This document shows, piece by piece, positions 44,191 through 55,874 of a stretch of 64,000 nt of DNA. The stretch lies in the NCBI RefSeq assembly GCF_003255815.1, contig NC_037683.1, positions 81,215,790-81,279,789 of the forward strand, written 5' to 3'. Position numbers and translations under genes: made by a program. Origin of the DNA: Theropithecus gelada. Lineage: Eukaryota; Chordata; Mammalia; Primates; Cercopithecidae. Numbering within the stretch: position 1 is the stretch's first letter; the number at the start of each line of letters is the position of its first letter. The notes under the pieces were generated by a model. That model ran no database searches and had not been told where the DNA came from. It saw nothing but the letters and a program-made list of their open reading frames with translations.

Positions 44191-45164
44191 AGGGCACTTA
44201 GTAAAGCCAAGCCTGGATGGAAGGACAGAGGATATAAAGTATTCAGAAATTCTAGGGGCGAAATTTGGTAGGTGTCAAGTGAATATAAATCAAATATTTC
44301 TTTGATTTATATGTGTAAAGACAGCAGCTTTTAGGTTAAATGACAGCTTGGAGAAGTGACAAAATAGAGGTTTCATAAATTAAAGATCTGGCTATGCAGT
44401 TTGATAGTAATTTAAGTGGTGTTCAGGATGTCTATTCTAATTATTGGCACAAGACCTATTATCTTTATTCCAAGTTGCTTCACATGTGAGTTGATACAAT
44501 ATCACCTAAGCGCTGAGGAGTCACTGAAGTGACTGCTGAAATGGCTTCACTTTAGTCTTCATGGATATGTCATGCAATAAGGTAGGACTGGATAAAAGTT
44601 AGAAGTCTAGTAACCCAAACAAGTTCCTAAGTTTACCTAAACCTGAAAATTACATCTTGTTGATTGAAACTCTTCAGCATTAAACATTTCTTTATTGAGC
44701 TTCAGTGGGTGTGGTGCTCAGCTGATGCTGGGTGGGGAGGTGACATTGGTATGATGGATACAGAAGAGTCCCTGTTGATCCTTATTATGAGAAACTTTCC
44801 TTAGGCTTTCCTGCCTGAAGAGGCTTGTCTGGGCAGGCAAATGGCATCAACACAGGTGTTGAACATATGCTATCAGCTGGCACCACCTTTGGCTCTTGGC
44901 ATACCAAGGACTAGAAGTAGGCCAGCATTTTCCCACCTGGATTCAGCAGTTGTTTTCCCTGTTTATTCTTTCATTCCTCATGGGTCTTTAGCTAGGTCAG
45001 GCATCACTTGGGATCTCTTCTACCACCATCTTCTGTCTTTAAATGTCAAAGAGAATATATAACATTTGTTCTTGATGTCTTGGACATACTTTATGGTAAG
45101 CTAATATCCAGAAGCTGGTGTTAACAAATGCAAGAGACCAACCAGGGAAAATAAACTGAAAACA
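44191..45164. other. No recognised element (44191-45164); short hairpin
   Basis: Unclassified except for a perfect 12-bp inverted repeat at 44283-44312 (ATATAAATCAAA and its complement, 6-nt loop). Confidence 0.5.
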
Positions 45165-45285
45165 CACCAATTAATCAAGTGTTTACCTAGAGTATATACT
45201 ATGGGACTGACTCTGTACTAGGTACCACAAGAACAAGTGGGAATCAAATTCTAGCCCTTCAGCTCGAGTCACCTTTTTAGTCTAT
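45165..45285 (+). mobile_element. L2 fragment
   Basis: CAAGTGTTTACCTAGAGTAT, CTGACTCTGTACTAGGTACC and CAAGTGGGAATCAAATTCTA follow the L2 3' region. Confidence 0.55.
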
Positions 45286-45578
45286 TTGATAAGAAAAAGA
45301 GAAAAGCAACAAGATTATCTCCCCTCTTCTTAACTAGCACAATTTTAAAATGTGGGTACTCAAACCATCACAGGTAAGGCTTTCTCTCACCCAATGATAC
45401 TTCTGTAGGAAGAAAAAAAGAGGGAATTCTAGCAAAAAGGAAGAGCACATGATGCCAGATGGACTAAAAGAGCAAAGAATACAATTCATCAGCAAATTAT
45501 TTGTCTATTAACAGTTTCAAATAAAATGCAATAAAATATATTTATAGAATGCTGGTATCAAGAAGATGATATACTATA

Positions 45579-45856
45579 CCAGGTGCGGTAGCTCAAGCCT
45601 ATAATCCCAGCATTTTGGAAGGTCAATGCAGGAGGACTTCCTTGTAGGCCAGGAGTTTGGGACCAGTATGGGCAACACAGGGAGACTCTCTACAAAAAAT
45701 TAAAAATTAGCTGGGTATGGTGGCGCACACCAGTGGTACCAGCTACTCAGAAGGCTGAGGTAAGAGAATTGCTTGAGCCCAGGAAATGGAGGCTGCAGTG
45801 AGCCATGATTGCATCACTGCACTCCAGCCTGAGACCCTGTCTCAAAAAAAAAAAAG
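45579..45856 (+). mobile_element. AluJ
   Basis: Diverged full-length Alu: CCAGGTGCGGTAGCTCAAGC, GGGACCAGTATGGGCAACAC and GAGCCATGATTGCATCACTG. These features suit AluJ. Confidence 0.92.
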
Positions 45857-46092
45857 GCAGGGGGGTAGGTACCATAAAGTTATATATGTACAATTTTGTA
45901 CTATGTTAAAAACTGTATGTAGGAGTAATCACAATCAGCATACATACATAAATATGAATGAGTAGAAGTTTAAGGTGATGCGCTGTAGTTGTGATTTTTT
46001 AAAAATATAAAGTAGATTTACATACATTTATTTAAAAGATCATACTCACTAAATCCACAAGGTCCATAACCTACACCAAAACCTCTAGTCCA

Positions 46093-46310
46093 GCAGTTTT
46101 CAACACTAGACAGTACTGCCCCCACTCCAGGAGGCACATGGAAATGCATGGGAGTGTTACTGGGCAATTATGTCTGATGGGCACTCTTGGCATTTAGTGG
46201 GCAAGGGCCAGGAATGCAGAATACCCTGCCGCACACAAGACAGCCCCACACAATGAGAAACTGTCCTACTCATAACACCAGCAGCACCACTGTTAAGAGA
46301 CTGCCGCTAG
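46093..46310 (+). mobile_element. MER20 hAT-Charlie MITE
   Basis: CAGCAGTTTTCAACACTAGA, GGCATTTAGTGGGCAAGGGC, CACAAGACAGCCCCACACAA and CACCACTGTTAAGAGACTGC follow MER20 in order. Confidence 0.78.
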
Positions 46311-47245
46311 GACAGGACCAGGATCAGTGTCACCCAAGATATGCTATAAAAACCCTAAAATTTAACAAAATACCATTAACTTTATGCCAGTATGATTTAA
46401 AAATAAATCTTTTTCATTTAAAACACTGCAGAAGTATATAATCACTCCTCAAAGATGGAAATGGGTAAAAGATCATATTATCTGAATAGAGAAAATAATC
46501 TCATTTCCTGAGAGAGATCATATTGCTTTCATGTTAGAAACAATTTAAACCAACACTGAGGGTCAAAAAATTATCCCCATCTGCTAAACACACTTTTGTA
46601 CCTTATCAATACACCATTATCCCACAGGTGGTTTGTGAATTCATCAGTAACTCCTGTCCCGGATTGAAAGTTCAAAAAGAAAGAAGCAAGGACAAGTGGC
46701 TAGAAACCCTGCAGCCACTGGCATGACCAAGAACTGAACACTCTGCTGGCCAACTTGCTCCTTGCGAAAAATGGCCCTCGAGTGCCACCCAGAGATGCTT
46801 GGAGCTGCTATGAACAGTGCCTTCTTCCTGGCCTCAAATAAGAGGGGAGGAGAAAATGGAAAACTACTCTTTCATATAGGTTGTAGAAATGAGATCCTTT
46901 ATGCTCAATTAAATGGTTTTCCTACTTTGATGCATGTTTAGTACTTAAGACCGTCATGCTCATATTTAACTTCCCAAAAGGCTGTTGATACTGCCATCTA
47001 GTGAATACAGTCCTTTTTACAACAGAAAGTCATAAAACTTAAAGAGTTCATGAGCCTACATTTTTAAAGTAAAGTTCAAGAAGTGTAAGTATCCTGTTTT
47101 TAATCTCATTTGAAATACTACTTATTTTACATTGAGAAGAGGAAAAAAAGTTAGTAATAGAGAGTTTGCACTCTGTGGATTCCTTTTAGGAATTTCAAAA
47201 TTTCAAAAATGAATACAACAGGAGAAGGTAAGCAAATTTGATTTT
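46311..47245. other. No recognised element (46311-47245)
   Basis: About 930 bp of unclassified AT-rich sequence. Confidence 0.5.
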
Positions 47246-47253
47246 CCATAAAG

Positions 47254-47454
47254 CAGGGGAGTCCAATCTTTTGGCTTCCCTGGGCCACACTAGAACTGTC
47301 TTGGACCACAAGTAAAATACACTAACATTAATGATAGCTGATGAGCTTTAAAAAAAAATCTAATGTTTTAAGAAGTTTATAAATTTGTGTTGGGCTGCAT
47401 TCAAAGCTGTCCTGGGCCGCATGCGGCCTGTGGGCCATGGGCTGGACAAGCTTG
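47254..47454 (+). mobile_element. MER30-like hAT-Charlie MITE
   Basis: It begins CAGGGGAGTCCAATCTTTTG and ends GGCTGGACAAGCTTG, imperfect terminal inverted repeats. TTCAAAGCTGTCCTGGGCCG is a family landmark. The length is 201 bp. CCATAAAG and TCATAAAG flank it (47246-47253, 47455-47462), the 8-bp duplication expected of hAT elements. Confidence 0.9.
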
Positions 47455-47462
47455 TCATAAAG

Positions 47463-48798
47463 GACTGAAGCTCTGCACTGTCTCCAGCAATGATTGTTAC
47501 AGCTGTACTTGCTATCTACTGTGCTGTTCAGAGCATAGTCCACTCGTCCCTATATGATGAGTACTTGTACTTTTCTTGAGTTGCTAGCTTACTGAATCTT
47601 AAAGACACTATGAACTATGTATCTGGTCACAATTCCTTCTTTGCCTTGGCTGCTAGGAAGCATGGAGCCAAATTACTGGCCTATTTCAGTCTACTTACAA
47701 GATCTTGTACAGTACATGCTACCTCTATCTTCACTCCATATTTCCTCCTCTTGATATCTTCCTTCTGTCCCAATATGTTCACCTACTCATTTTAAATTTT
47801 ATTTTGTATGCCCCTTTACTTTGGTACATATAAATAAAACACATTAGTGTTATTTACTGTGTGTATGATGCTCCTGTTGGGATCCTCTGCATGTAACCAT
47901 AGGCATATGGATGGCAAATATCACAGGCAAAGGTGATTTGTGTCTTATATGACTCTTAGGGCCTCTTTCTACTTCTTAACTCCCCATTAGGAGAGCTGCT
48001 GCTGGTCTAAACTGGGGTTTGAAAGATACAGTCAAAGGTATTGCTCACGTATAACTGCTACCTTTTCCACATTCCATTCCAGCATGGCCGCCTGAGACGT
48101 CTGGCTTAAATTTCTGCAGCTTCTTCAACTGATGGGACTGCTTTTTTTACTTCTAAGCCCACAAATCCTGTCTCATTGTTTCCGTACTTTGTCCCATTCC
48201 TAGATAGTTGACCTATGTATCCCAAATAATTTTTTTTAATATGAACCTTTTTTTAACATAAAGGCTTACTAAAAGGCAGAACATAAACTGTTGTAGTAAA
48301 AGGCATAAAGATGATGATACTGAAACCCTAAAGGCCCTCCTTCAAAAACAACGGATAATGTGGGATACCTTATCCCCACTTTAGCAGACATCATGCTTGT
48401 CTGAGAAGCCGGGCCTACATACTGTTGAACTGTATTCATTCCTGTTGAGATAGTAACACCCAGTGAGAGTTCATCACTGGGACATCTTAGACTTTGTACT
48501 GAATTTCTCTTTCTTATCGCCAATAACTGGCTATTAAAAAAATACAGATTACAAAAATCACATTCTCAGTCTTACCCAAGAGCCACAACACCTGGCTTTG
48601 TGTATTTTCTCTACAGCTGCCAAAAGCACAAAACAACAGATAGTTTCCTATTAACAAAGTGCAAAGTAAGAGGTATGGGTGGGTTTGTGTGGGAGGTACT
48701 ATGGGTAATATGTGTGCTCATTATGCAAATAAAAGCCAATCCTATTTTTAAATGTACTTTTATATGTACAGGCAAGTATACATAAGAGTTACATGATC
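47463..48798. other. No recognised element (47463-48798)
   Basis: About 1.3 kb of unclassified sequence. An open frame of 84 codons at 48269-48523 (minus) does not resemble a family I know. Confidence 0.5.
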
Positions 48799-49102
48799 GG
48801 CCGGGCATGGTGGCTTACAAAACCTGTAATTCCAGCACTCTGGGAGGCCGAGATGGGCAGATCACAAGGTCAGGAGACCGAGACCATCCTGGCTAACACA
48901 GTGAAACCCCATCTCTACTAAACATACAAAAAATTGGCCAAGTGTGGTGGTATGCGCCTGTAATCCCAGCTACTCGGGAGGCTGAGGCAGGAAAATCGTT
49001 TGAACCTGGAAGGTGGAGGTTGCAAGGAGCCAAGACCGCATCACTGCACTCCAGCCTGGGCGACAGAGCAAGACTCTGTCTCCAACAAAAAGAAAAAAAA
49101 AG
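48799..49102 (+). mobile_element. AluY
   Basis: Full-length Alu with the Y-type arm GATCACAAGGTCAGGAGACC and CATCCTGGCTAACACAGTG. The tail is mixed A/G. Confidence 0.93.
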
Positions 49103-49569
49103 AGATGGTCAAGGTCAAGGTGATGAAGGTTACGAAAATATTACTGGGAAGATAAACTATCAAAAATGCCTACAAAATGGAATGACAGTGTCATTTGACA
49201 GATAATTAGTGTCAAAGGTTCTGAAGTTTAGACATGCTCATATCTAATGGGATTGACATACCTATCTTATGAAAAAGTGAAGTGAAATGTAACTTCCTCA
49301 GTGGCTTGTTTGGAATTCAGCTTCTGTGCAGGGAGCAGGCACTAAGACACATCTGAAAAGCATGACAGACAGAGGACATGGGCCGTAAGGTTTTTATTCC
49401 AAGTTCAATCATTACTTGAGTCCTGTACTTTTTTCTGTGTCCTACACAGAATCCTGGAGATAAGTGTAGTCATCGAAGCTTACACATTGGAAATTAAGGC
49501 ATAGAGTCGCTAAGGAACTGGCCCAGTGAGCTGGGCTCTTGGTTCAGTAACAACTGTCGGTGACTTACT
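49103..49569. other. No recognised element (49103-49569)
   Basis: Unclassified. GGAAATTAAGGCATAGAGTC near 49491 recalls the MIR core but is too short to call. Confidence 0.45.
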
Positions 49570-49584
49570 AAAAGATTCTTTAGT

Positions 49585-49889
49585 GGCCGGGCGTGGTGGC
49601 TCAAGCCTGTAATCCCAGGACTTTGGGAGGCTGAGATGGGCGGATCACGAGGTCAGGAGATCGAGACCATCCTGGCTAACACAGTGAAACCCCATCTCTA
49701 CTAAAAAAAATACAAAAAACTAGCCGGGAGACGTGGCGGGCGCCTGTAGTCCCAGCTACTCCGGAGGCTGAGGCAGGAGAATGGCGTAAACCCGGGAGGC
49801 AGAGGTTGCAGTGAGCTGAGATCCGGCCACTGCACTCCAGCCTGGGCGACAGAGCCAGACTCCGTCTCAAAAAAAAAAAAAAAAAAAAA
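49585..49889 (+). mobile_element. AluY, Old World monkey AluYRa-like
   Basis: Full-length Alu carrying GGCTCAAGCCTGTAATC, GCTACTCCGGAGGCTGAGG and TGAGATCCGGCCACTGC, with AGAGCCAGACTCCGTCTC before an A-tail of about 20. AAAGATTCTTTAGT is perfect on both sides (49571-49584, 49890-49903). It is one of the youngest insertions in the window. Confidence 0.95.
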
Positions 49890-49903
49890 AAAGATTCTTT
49901 AGT

Positions 49904-50954
49904 TTGCCTGTTGTTTTTAGTAGAAAGCTGTGGGCTGGACCCAATACTAGCAAATGGAAGTCAGGGGGCTGACAGTGACATCTCTGAAGGCCAAAAAACC
50001 TCCTCACATGTCAAGTCAACCATCCCTTTAGGTCTTGGGGATGGAGACAGGGCTGGCAGGTGGAGTGGCAGGAGACAGGGCTGGCAGGTAATCTAATTAT
50101 AATCATGCCAGAGTAATAAAGTGAGTGAGAACATAAAGGACACAGAAGACGCTTTCTGTCAGAGACAAAGAATTCAAAAACCACCACACAGGAGAATACC
50201 ATTGCATTCTTCTTCTATGGGACTGTGGACAATGTTAACCATTTATAAACAGCACTCTTGTGTACTGGACTCTTTCCCTTTGCCTAGTCTCAGTGCCCAG
50301 AAAAATAACCACAAACATTATTTCTGCCTCCAGGTCTAGAAGATAGAATCAAATCTCAAACTCAGGTCACAGATGTGCAAGTCTAAAGTTGTCTCAACTA
50401 ACCCTCCGAGCTTTCCAAGGCTAGCTATGCCTCCAGTTCCTGGAATGTACAATTCTCTTATCTACAAGGATTCTTCAATGACCCTTAAACCCAGGAAAGC
50501 TGGAACCTGCAGGTTCTAGCCATCTCTTGATCAGAGTCAAGGGGGCACGGACATCATTTAACATTACCTAACGCAGCAGACGGTACTCTGTCAAACCAGC
50601 TGCTATATTAAACCAACACTGGACACCTCTATGGCTTGTCTGCAGAGGGAACTGCCAGGATTCTATTTTTTATATCACGTATCTAAACCAGTACTTTATT
50701 TTTTCACCTATATAGTACACCATTATCACTTCCATATCACTCAATTCTTCAGGACTATCTTTTCTCATTCTACATAACATTTGCTTAAGGTCTCATCATG
50801 GTTCACTTTGGAGAGCAGGACTGAAGTTCAGTGAGAATTTTTTTCATCTTATATACTTCTAATATTCTAATTTATTAGGATAATTGTGTGCTACTTTTAT
50901 AAAGAGTTTTGGTAAACATAAGTGTTTAACCAAATTAAAATGTATTCATACCTT
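49904..50954. other. No recognised element (49904-50954)
   Basis: About 1 kb of unclassified sequence. GGAGACAGGGCTGGCAGGT occurs twice at a 28-bp period (50043-50061, 50071-50089). Confidence 0.5.
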
Positions 50955-51330
50955 TAATCTAGTTATTCTTGTGAATTTATCACAAGGAAATAACTTATTA
51001 TGGCCTGAAGATTTCACTGCGATGATACTTAAAGTAGCAAAGAATTAGACACAATCTAAATTTTAAACATGAGAAAGTCAGTTTTAGAAATTATTGTACA
51101 TTAATGTAACAATATTTATCATTATAATTGTAAAGGCTTCATGAATGAGTGGGAAGTCCTGATACCTCATTTATAAGAGATATCATATAAAAAAAGCATT
51201 CCAAATAAAAATTAAATCACATAAATATATGTATAAGAAAGATAAAAACATTTGTGAGAGTGGTAAAATTCATAGGTAATTTGAAATTTTTAAAATTTTC
51301 TTTAGTGAATATAAAATACTTGCCAGTAGC
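50955..51330 (+). mobile_element. Probable old L1M 3' fragment
   Basis: ATTTATCACAAGGAAATAAC, AAGTAGCAAAGAATTAGACA and ATAAATATATGTATAAGAAA recall the antepenultimate part of old L1ME elements. It is strongly diverged. Confidence 0.5.
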
Positions 51331-51492
51331 CTGAGAAAAAATAATTTTGCTATAGTTCCAAACTATGGTATTAATCAAATTAAGATACTTCTCCTTTATT
51401 TAGAATTAACTTCAAAGGGAATGAAAGAAGTACCAATAGATTAAAAGGCAAAATATGTTAACAGGATCAATGTCTATTGAATCTATTCGTTA

Positions 51493-51803
51493 TTTAATTT
51501 AATTTATTTATTTATGTTTTGAGACAGAGTCTCACTCTGTCACCCAGGCTGGAGTGCAGTGGAGCAATCTCGGCTCATTGCAACCTCCAGCTCCTGGGTT
51601 CAAATGATTCTCCTGTCTCAGCCCTTTTAGTAGCCGGGACTATAGGTGGCATGACACCACACCCAGCTAATTTTTTGTATTTTAGTAGAGATGGGGTTTC
51701 ACCATGTTGGCCAGGCTGGTTTTGAACTCCTGACCTCAGGTGTTCCACCCTCCTCGGCCTCCCAAAGTGCTGGGATTACAGGTGTGAGCCACCGTGCCCA
51801 GCC
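51493..51803 (-). mobile_element. AluS
   Basis: Full-length Alu complement with a TTTA-rich tail. CTATTGAATCTATT before and CTATTGATTCTATTT after are the target duplication. Confidence 0.94.
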
Positions 51804-53309
51804 TATTGATTCTATTTAAAATGGACTTGTAGCTAGCAATAAAGTTTAAGGAATTCCCAAACAACTGTTAAGCAAATCTATTTAATTTATAAACAATAAA
51901 TTTATAAAGTGTTATCTAAATTAAAATAATACAGTGGCACTATAATAACACCACTGCAATTAGTAGTTTAATAATGTGGTAAATAATACTAGGTAAAGCC
52001 AATTGCTATTTGTGGAAAATCTTTTTTTTTTTCAACCAGCTTTCTGAAGGGTTAGGGATCAAGTTTTCCTCCCTTTGAGTTCTGAGAACATGAAGATTTT
52101 CAATGATCTTGCAGAAGTTCAAGTCTCACTGAACAAGGAAGGAGAGAGATCAGCAGTGACCCCAAAAGCTAACAACAAGCGTGAGTATATGCCCATGTGT
52201 TATTTCCCATGCTTCCATCCAAGAAAATGCTCTATTGAAGTAATGTGTATGAATGCATCTATTATGCATATTACCATGGCCTTATCCCACTCAGTCTCAA
52301 CACTGGCTTAGTTCACCTCCCTTGGAGACAATCTGGACCATCAACTGGGGTGGAGGCTGTTAAGTAACTCTGTGAGTTGTCCTCATCTAGGTAGCTCTTC
52401 AGGTGTGGTTCATCAGCCACACCCTAGTAACTGACAAACTTTGTGAACAGTTTTTCAATTCTGTTTACTGTTTATCTCCCTGGCTTGATGAAAGACAGAC
52501 TGACCAAATCAGCCGGTGTGATGACAGCACTCCTCCTGAAGTGACTAGAGAGACAGCCCACTCTTGTAAACTCCAACTACCTTGACAGTTTCCACATGTA
52601 AATGCCCTAAAGTCAATCATCTTCATCCTACATGCTCTGAAACAATGATCTTTTCTTATAGGTAACATTGGCCAACATTATATACAAATAAATTTTTTAA
52701 AATTATTTCTTTTAGCTCTTTAAGAGAATACACAAATACTGATAAAGGAGAGTTGGTCTATTGCCATGTAGAATGTGCTACACAACAAATGAAACCGTTA
52801 TAATTCTGAAAGTTTTTTAGTCTTTCCTTCAAAGATTCCATGACACTAGATAAATTACACACATATACGCACACACACAGAGATTTTCACAAGGAAAAAT
52901 GAACATTACAATACAACCAGGTAAACGTACCAAGAACATGAAAGGAGGTTGCTAAGGTGTTTCCAAAAGATTGGCCTAATTTTAACACCACATCCATTTC
53001 AGTGCTTTTTTCTTTGCCTAAAATCCTTACCATCACACCATAGTATTTCCTCCCAACATAGTAAGGAGAACAAGGAAACGGGAAGAAACTACAGAGGTTC
53101 TTACAGCCCTGCTGGCAAATTTTCCTAGCACTCTGCTGCTGGGTTGGGTGAAGAGAATAAGGCTAGCCATCCTGGACTGGGTGAGGCACATGTGCAGGTA
53201 TGTGCAGCTGGTCCTGGATTTGGGCAGGAGCAGGAATCTGCGCAAGAACCAACAAGCCCACAGGAGAGGTACTCAACCAAACCAGTGTTCAACAGGCACA
53301 GCCAACTCC
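51804..53309. other. No recognised element (51804-53309); possible exon at 52040-52180
   Basis: Mostly unclassified, with an AT-rich first part and a (CA)n stretch near 52858-52880. The interval 52040-52180 is bounded by a T-rich acceptor (TTCAACCAG) and GTGAGT, and carries an open frame beginning MKIFNDLAEVQV. No protein family is recognised, so it is not called as a gene. Confidence 0.4.
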
Positions 53310-53615
53310 TTTTCTTTTTCTTTTCTTTTTTTTTGAGATGGAGTCTTGCTGCAACACCCAGGCTGGAGTGCAATGGCACGATCTTGGCTCACTGCAACCT
53401 CTGCTTCCCGAATTCAAGCGATTCTCCTGCCTCAGCCTCCCAAATAGCTGGGACTACAGGTGTGTGTCACCACACCCAGCTAATTTTTGTATTTATAGTA
53501 GAGACGGGATTTCACCATATTGGCCAGGCTGGTCTTGAACTTCTGACCCCAAGTGATCCACCCGCCTTGGCCTCCCAACGTGCTGGGATTATAGGCATAA
53601 GCCAGTGCACCTTGC
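53310..53615 (-). mobile_element. AluS
   Basis: Full-length Alu complement with a TTTTC-type tail. The long open frame starting at 53144 is mainly this Alu. Confidence 0.94.
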
Positions 53616-54180
53616 TAACCATCTGCTTTCAAGTGGATTTTGATATGCCAAAGTTTACCTCAGTGCTACTCCGAATGACCCAACAAGCATGCAAAGAAAT
53701 TGAGGAAGGTGAAAGAGAGTGCCATTGTATTAATTACTAGTCTAAGACCCTGTTTTAGAGAATGACCCAGGAAAACATAAAACTAGAATTCAAGTCCCAG
53801 TCCCACAGTTTTCCTTGGGCATAAAACACTTAAAAATAAAAATCTGAATGGGCAACTACACCTCACTAGTTTCTTCTTAGTTTTTAAGCCAACTCAGTAG
53901 CCTGCCTTATATCATTCTAAACCTTCTGAGAGCAGGGACTTTGTTTTTCCTTTCTGCTGTTTCCACAGTAGTAAGAACATACGGTAGGTCCATATATATT
54001 TGATGAGAGGATGAATACATTTCAAGAGCTTACTAGTTTCAGTCCTCTCCACAAAAAAGTAGATAAAAGGTAGATAAAAAAGTAGATAAAAAAGAATTTT
54101 TATCTACTAAAAAGTATTAATCTTCCTTTGTAGCTACCACTGTCATAACAAAGCACTGACATATTGCATCTTTTATTTTC
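53616..54180. other. Unclassified, with an L2-like tail (53616-54180)
   Basis: CTTCTGAGAGCAGGGACTTT and TGATGAGAGGATGAATAC (53925-54018) resemble the antisense L2 end. The rest is not recognised. Confidence 0.45.
54053..54108. repeat. AGTAGATAAAA repeats closing in a hairpin
   Basis: Three near-copies of AAGTAGATAAAA are followed by TTTTTATCTACT. The last copy (54081-54092) and 54097-54108 are perfect 12-nt complements with a 4-nt loop. Confidence 0.9.
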
Positions 54181-54184
54181 TAAA

Positions 54185-54291
54185 AAATACATGTGTATAC
54201 ATATAAAATATAGATGTAAATAAAATATATATGTGCATATATAAATATATAAAAATGTGTGTGTGTGTGTATATATATACACACATACAGA
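54185..54291. repeat. Mixed (TA)n/(TG)n microsatellite with palindrome
   Basis: Alternating purine-pyrimidine sequence with (TG)7-8, (TA)n and ACACAC. It contains a perfect palindrome at about 54264-54285 and occupies the place of the T-tail of the next Alu. Confidence 0.92.
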
Positions 54292-54561
54292 ATTTCGCTC
54301 TTGTTGCCCAGGCTGGAGTACAATGGTGGGATCTCAGCTCACTACAACCTCGACCTCCTGGGTTCAAGCGATTCTCCTGTCTCAGCCTCCTAAGTAGCTG
54401 GGATTACAGGCATGCACCACCACACCCGGCTAATTTTATATTTTTAGTAGAGACAGAGTTTCACCATGTTAGGCTAGTCTCGAACTCCTGACCTCAGGTG
54501 ATCCACCTGCCTTGGCCTCCCAAAGTGCTGGGATTACAGGTGTGAGTCACCGCCCCTACCA
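54288..54561 (-). mobile_element. AluS with microsatellite tail
   Basis: Alu complement starting AGAATTTCGCTCTTGTTGCC. The expected T-run is replaced by the TG/TA microsatellite. A short internal loss occurs near CATGTTAGGCTAGTCTCG. Confidence 0.93.
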
Positions 54562-54668
54562 CCCCCAGCCCTTCTAAAAATATATTTTTTAAAATTTTAC
54601 ATATTATATAAAAGTTCTATTATATATGTATGTACGTATATATGTGCGAGTGTGTGTGTGTGTGTAGG
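54562..54668. repeat. AT-rich and (TG)n low-complexity tract
   Basis: TA-rich sequence passes through TATGTATGTACGTATA into (TG)n at 54650-54665. Confidence 0.85.
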
Positions 54669-55517
54669 AATATGTGTAATTCAATGCCATATACTGGGGG
54701 AAAGCTCTATGGTTTTTCTTCCCCTATAATTTTTCAAAAGGGAAGACATGATCATCTTAATTTGATAAAACTGACTGAGTAGTAAAACCCAGAACCAGAA
54801 TTTAGGGTACGGCAGATCTTGTTTAATCACCACCTATTCTAATGGGAAGGGAGTCAGAACACAGGGCCCCCTGACAACAAAGACCTGGCATTCCCCTCAA
54901 ATGCCATCTGGTGTATGGGACAGCGAGTTCCATTACCATTTCTCTCTCCCATCCTGATCACTGCTCAACCCATAATAAAATCTGGGCAGAGTGGCTCTCT
55001 GTTCATTTCCCCATATTCCAAAGTACTGAGGGAGAGTGGGCCACTGGGTGGTCCCCATCTCTATCCCCCTTCTTTCCCCTCAACATCCCCAGCCTCATCA
55101 TGCTTCTTCTCTTTTAAAACCCAGAATTTTACTATGGCATGGCACTCACAGTCATTCATCATTTGGTCTCTCCCTGCCTCTCCACCTGTAGAGGAGAGAT
55201 TACAGGAAACAGTATTACACAGCTGCCTCATGTTTAATGCTCTCTTACCCCTCTACATCTTTGCCCAGGCTGATCATTCTGTTTACAGCAGGAGGGCTTC
55301 AATGGTTTTTCCTCCCACATGCTCTTTAAGACTGAGTGTAGGCACTTCCTCCCCTCCAGGAAGTCCTTCCTGATGCTCTCTGCCTGTTTTAGATGCCCCT
55401 TCCCTGTGTCTCCACAGGAACCTGTGTGTGAATTCAGAACTTAACATACAGTTAAGCACATGCTTTACTATCTGAGAGTGATTATCTTGCCTCATGGCTA
55501 GCATTAGGGGGGTTTCC
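54669..55517. other. Unclassified, partly L2-like (54669-55517)
   Basis: CTCCAGGAAGTCCTTCCTGA and TTAGATGCCCCTTCCCTGTG at about 55355-55410 resemble old L2 sequence. The 152-codon open frame at 54915-55373 overlaps this and has no domain that I recognise, so I do not call it a gene. Confidence 0.45.
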
Positions 55518-55815
55518 TTTTTTTTTTTTTTTTTTTTGAGACAGTCTTACTTTGTCGCCCAGGCTGGAGTGCAGTGGCACAATCTCAGCTCACTGCAACC
55601 TCTGCCTCCCGGGTTCAAGTGATTCTCCTGCCTCAGTCTCCTCAGTAGCTGGGATTACAGGTGCACACCACCACGCCCAGCTAATTTTTCTATTTTTAGT
55701 AGATACAGGGTTTTATCATGTTGGTCAGGCTGGTCTCGAACTCCTGACCATGTGATCTGCCTGCCCCAGCCTCCCAAAGAGCTGGGATTACAGGCGTGAA
55801 CCACCACTCCCGGCT
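55518..55815 (-). mobile_element. AluS
   Basis: Full-length Alu complement. GGGGTTTC before and GGAGGTTTC after mark the target site. Confidence 0.94.
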
Positions 55816-55874
55816 GGAGGTTTCTATTAAAAACAAATGAGATGGTACTTGCAAACTGTCAGACACTGCCCAAT

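Noticed and set aside
48269..48523. 84-codon minus-strand frame in non-repetitive DNA
   Set aside because: It starts at a plausible ATG but shows no known family and no neighbouring splice signals.
53144..53740. 198-codon open frame
   Set aside because: Its middle is antisense Alu (53310-53615). The first 55 codons also lie open in other frames and match no family I know.
54915..55373. 152-codon open frame
   Set aside because: No domain is recognised, the region has L2-like wording, and a second frame is open over the same bases.
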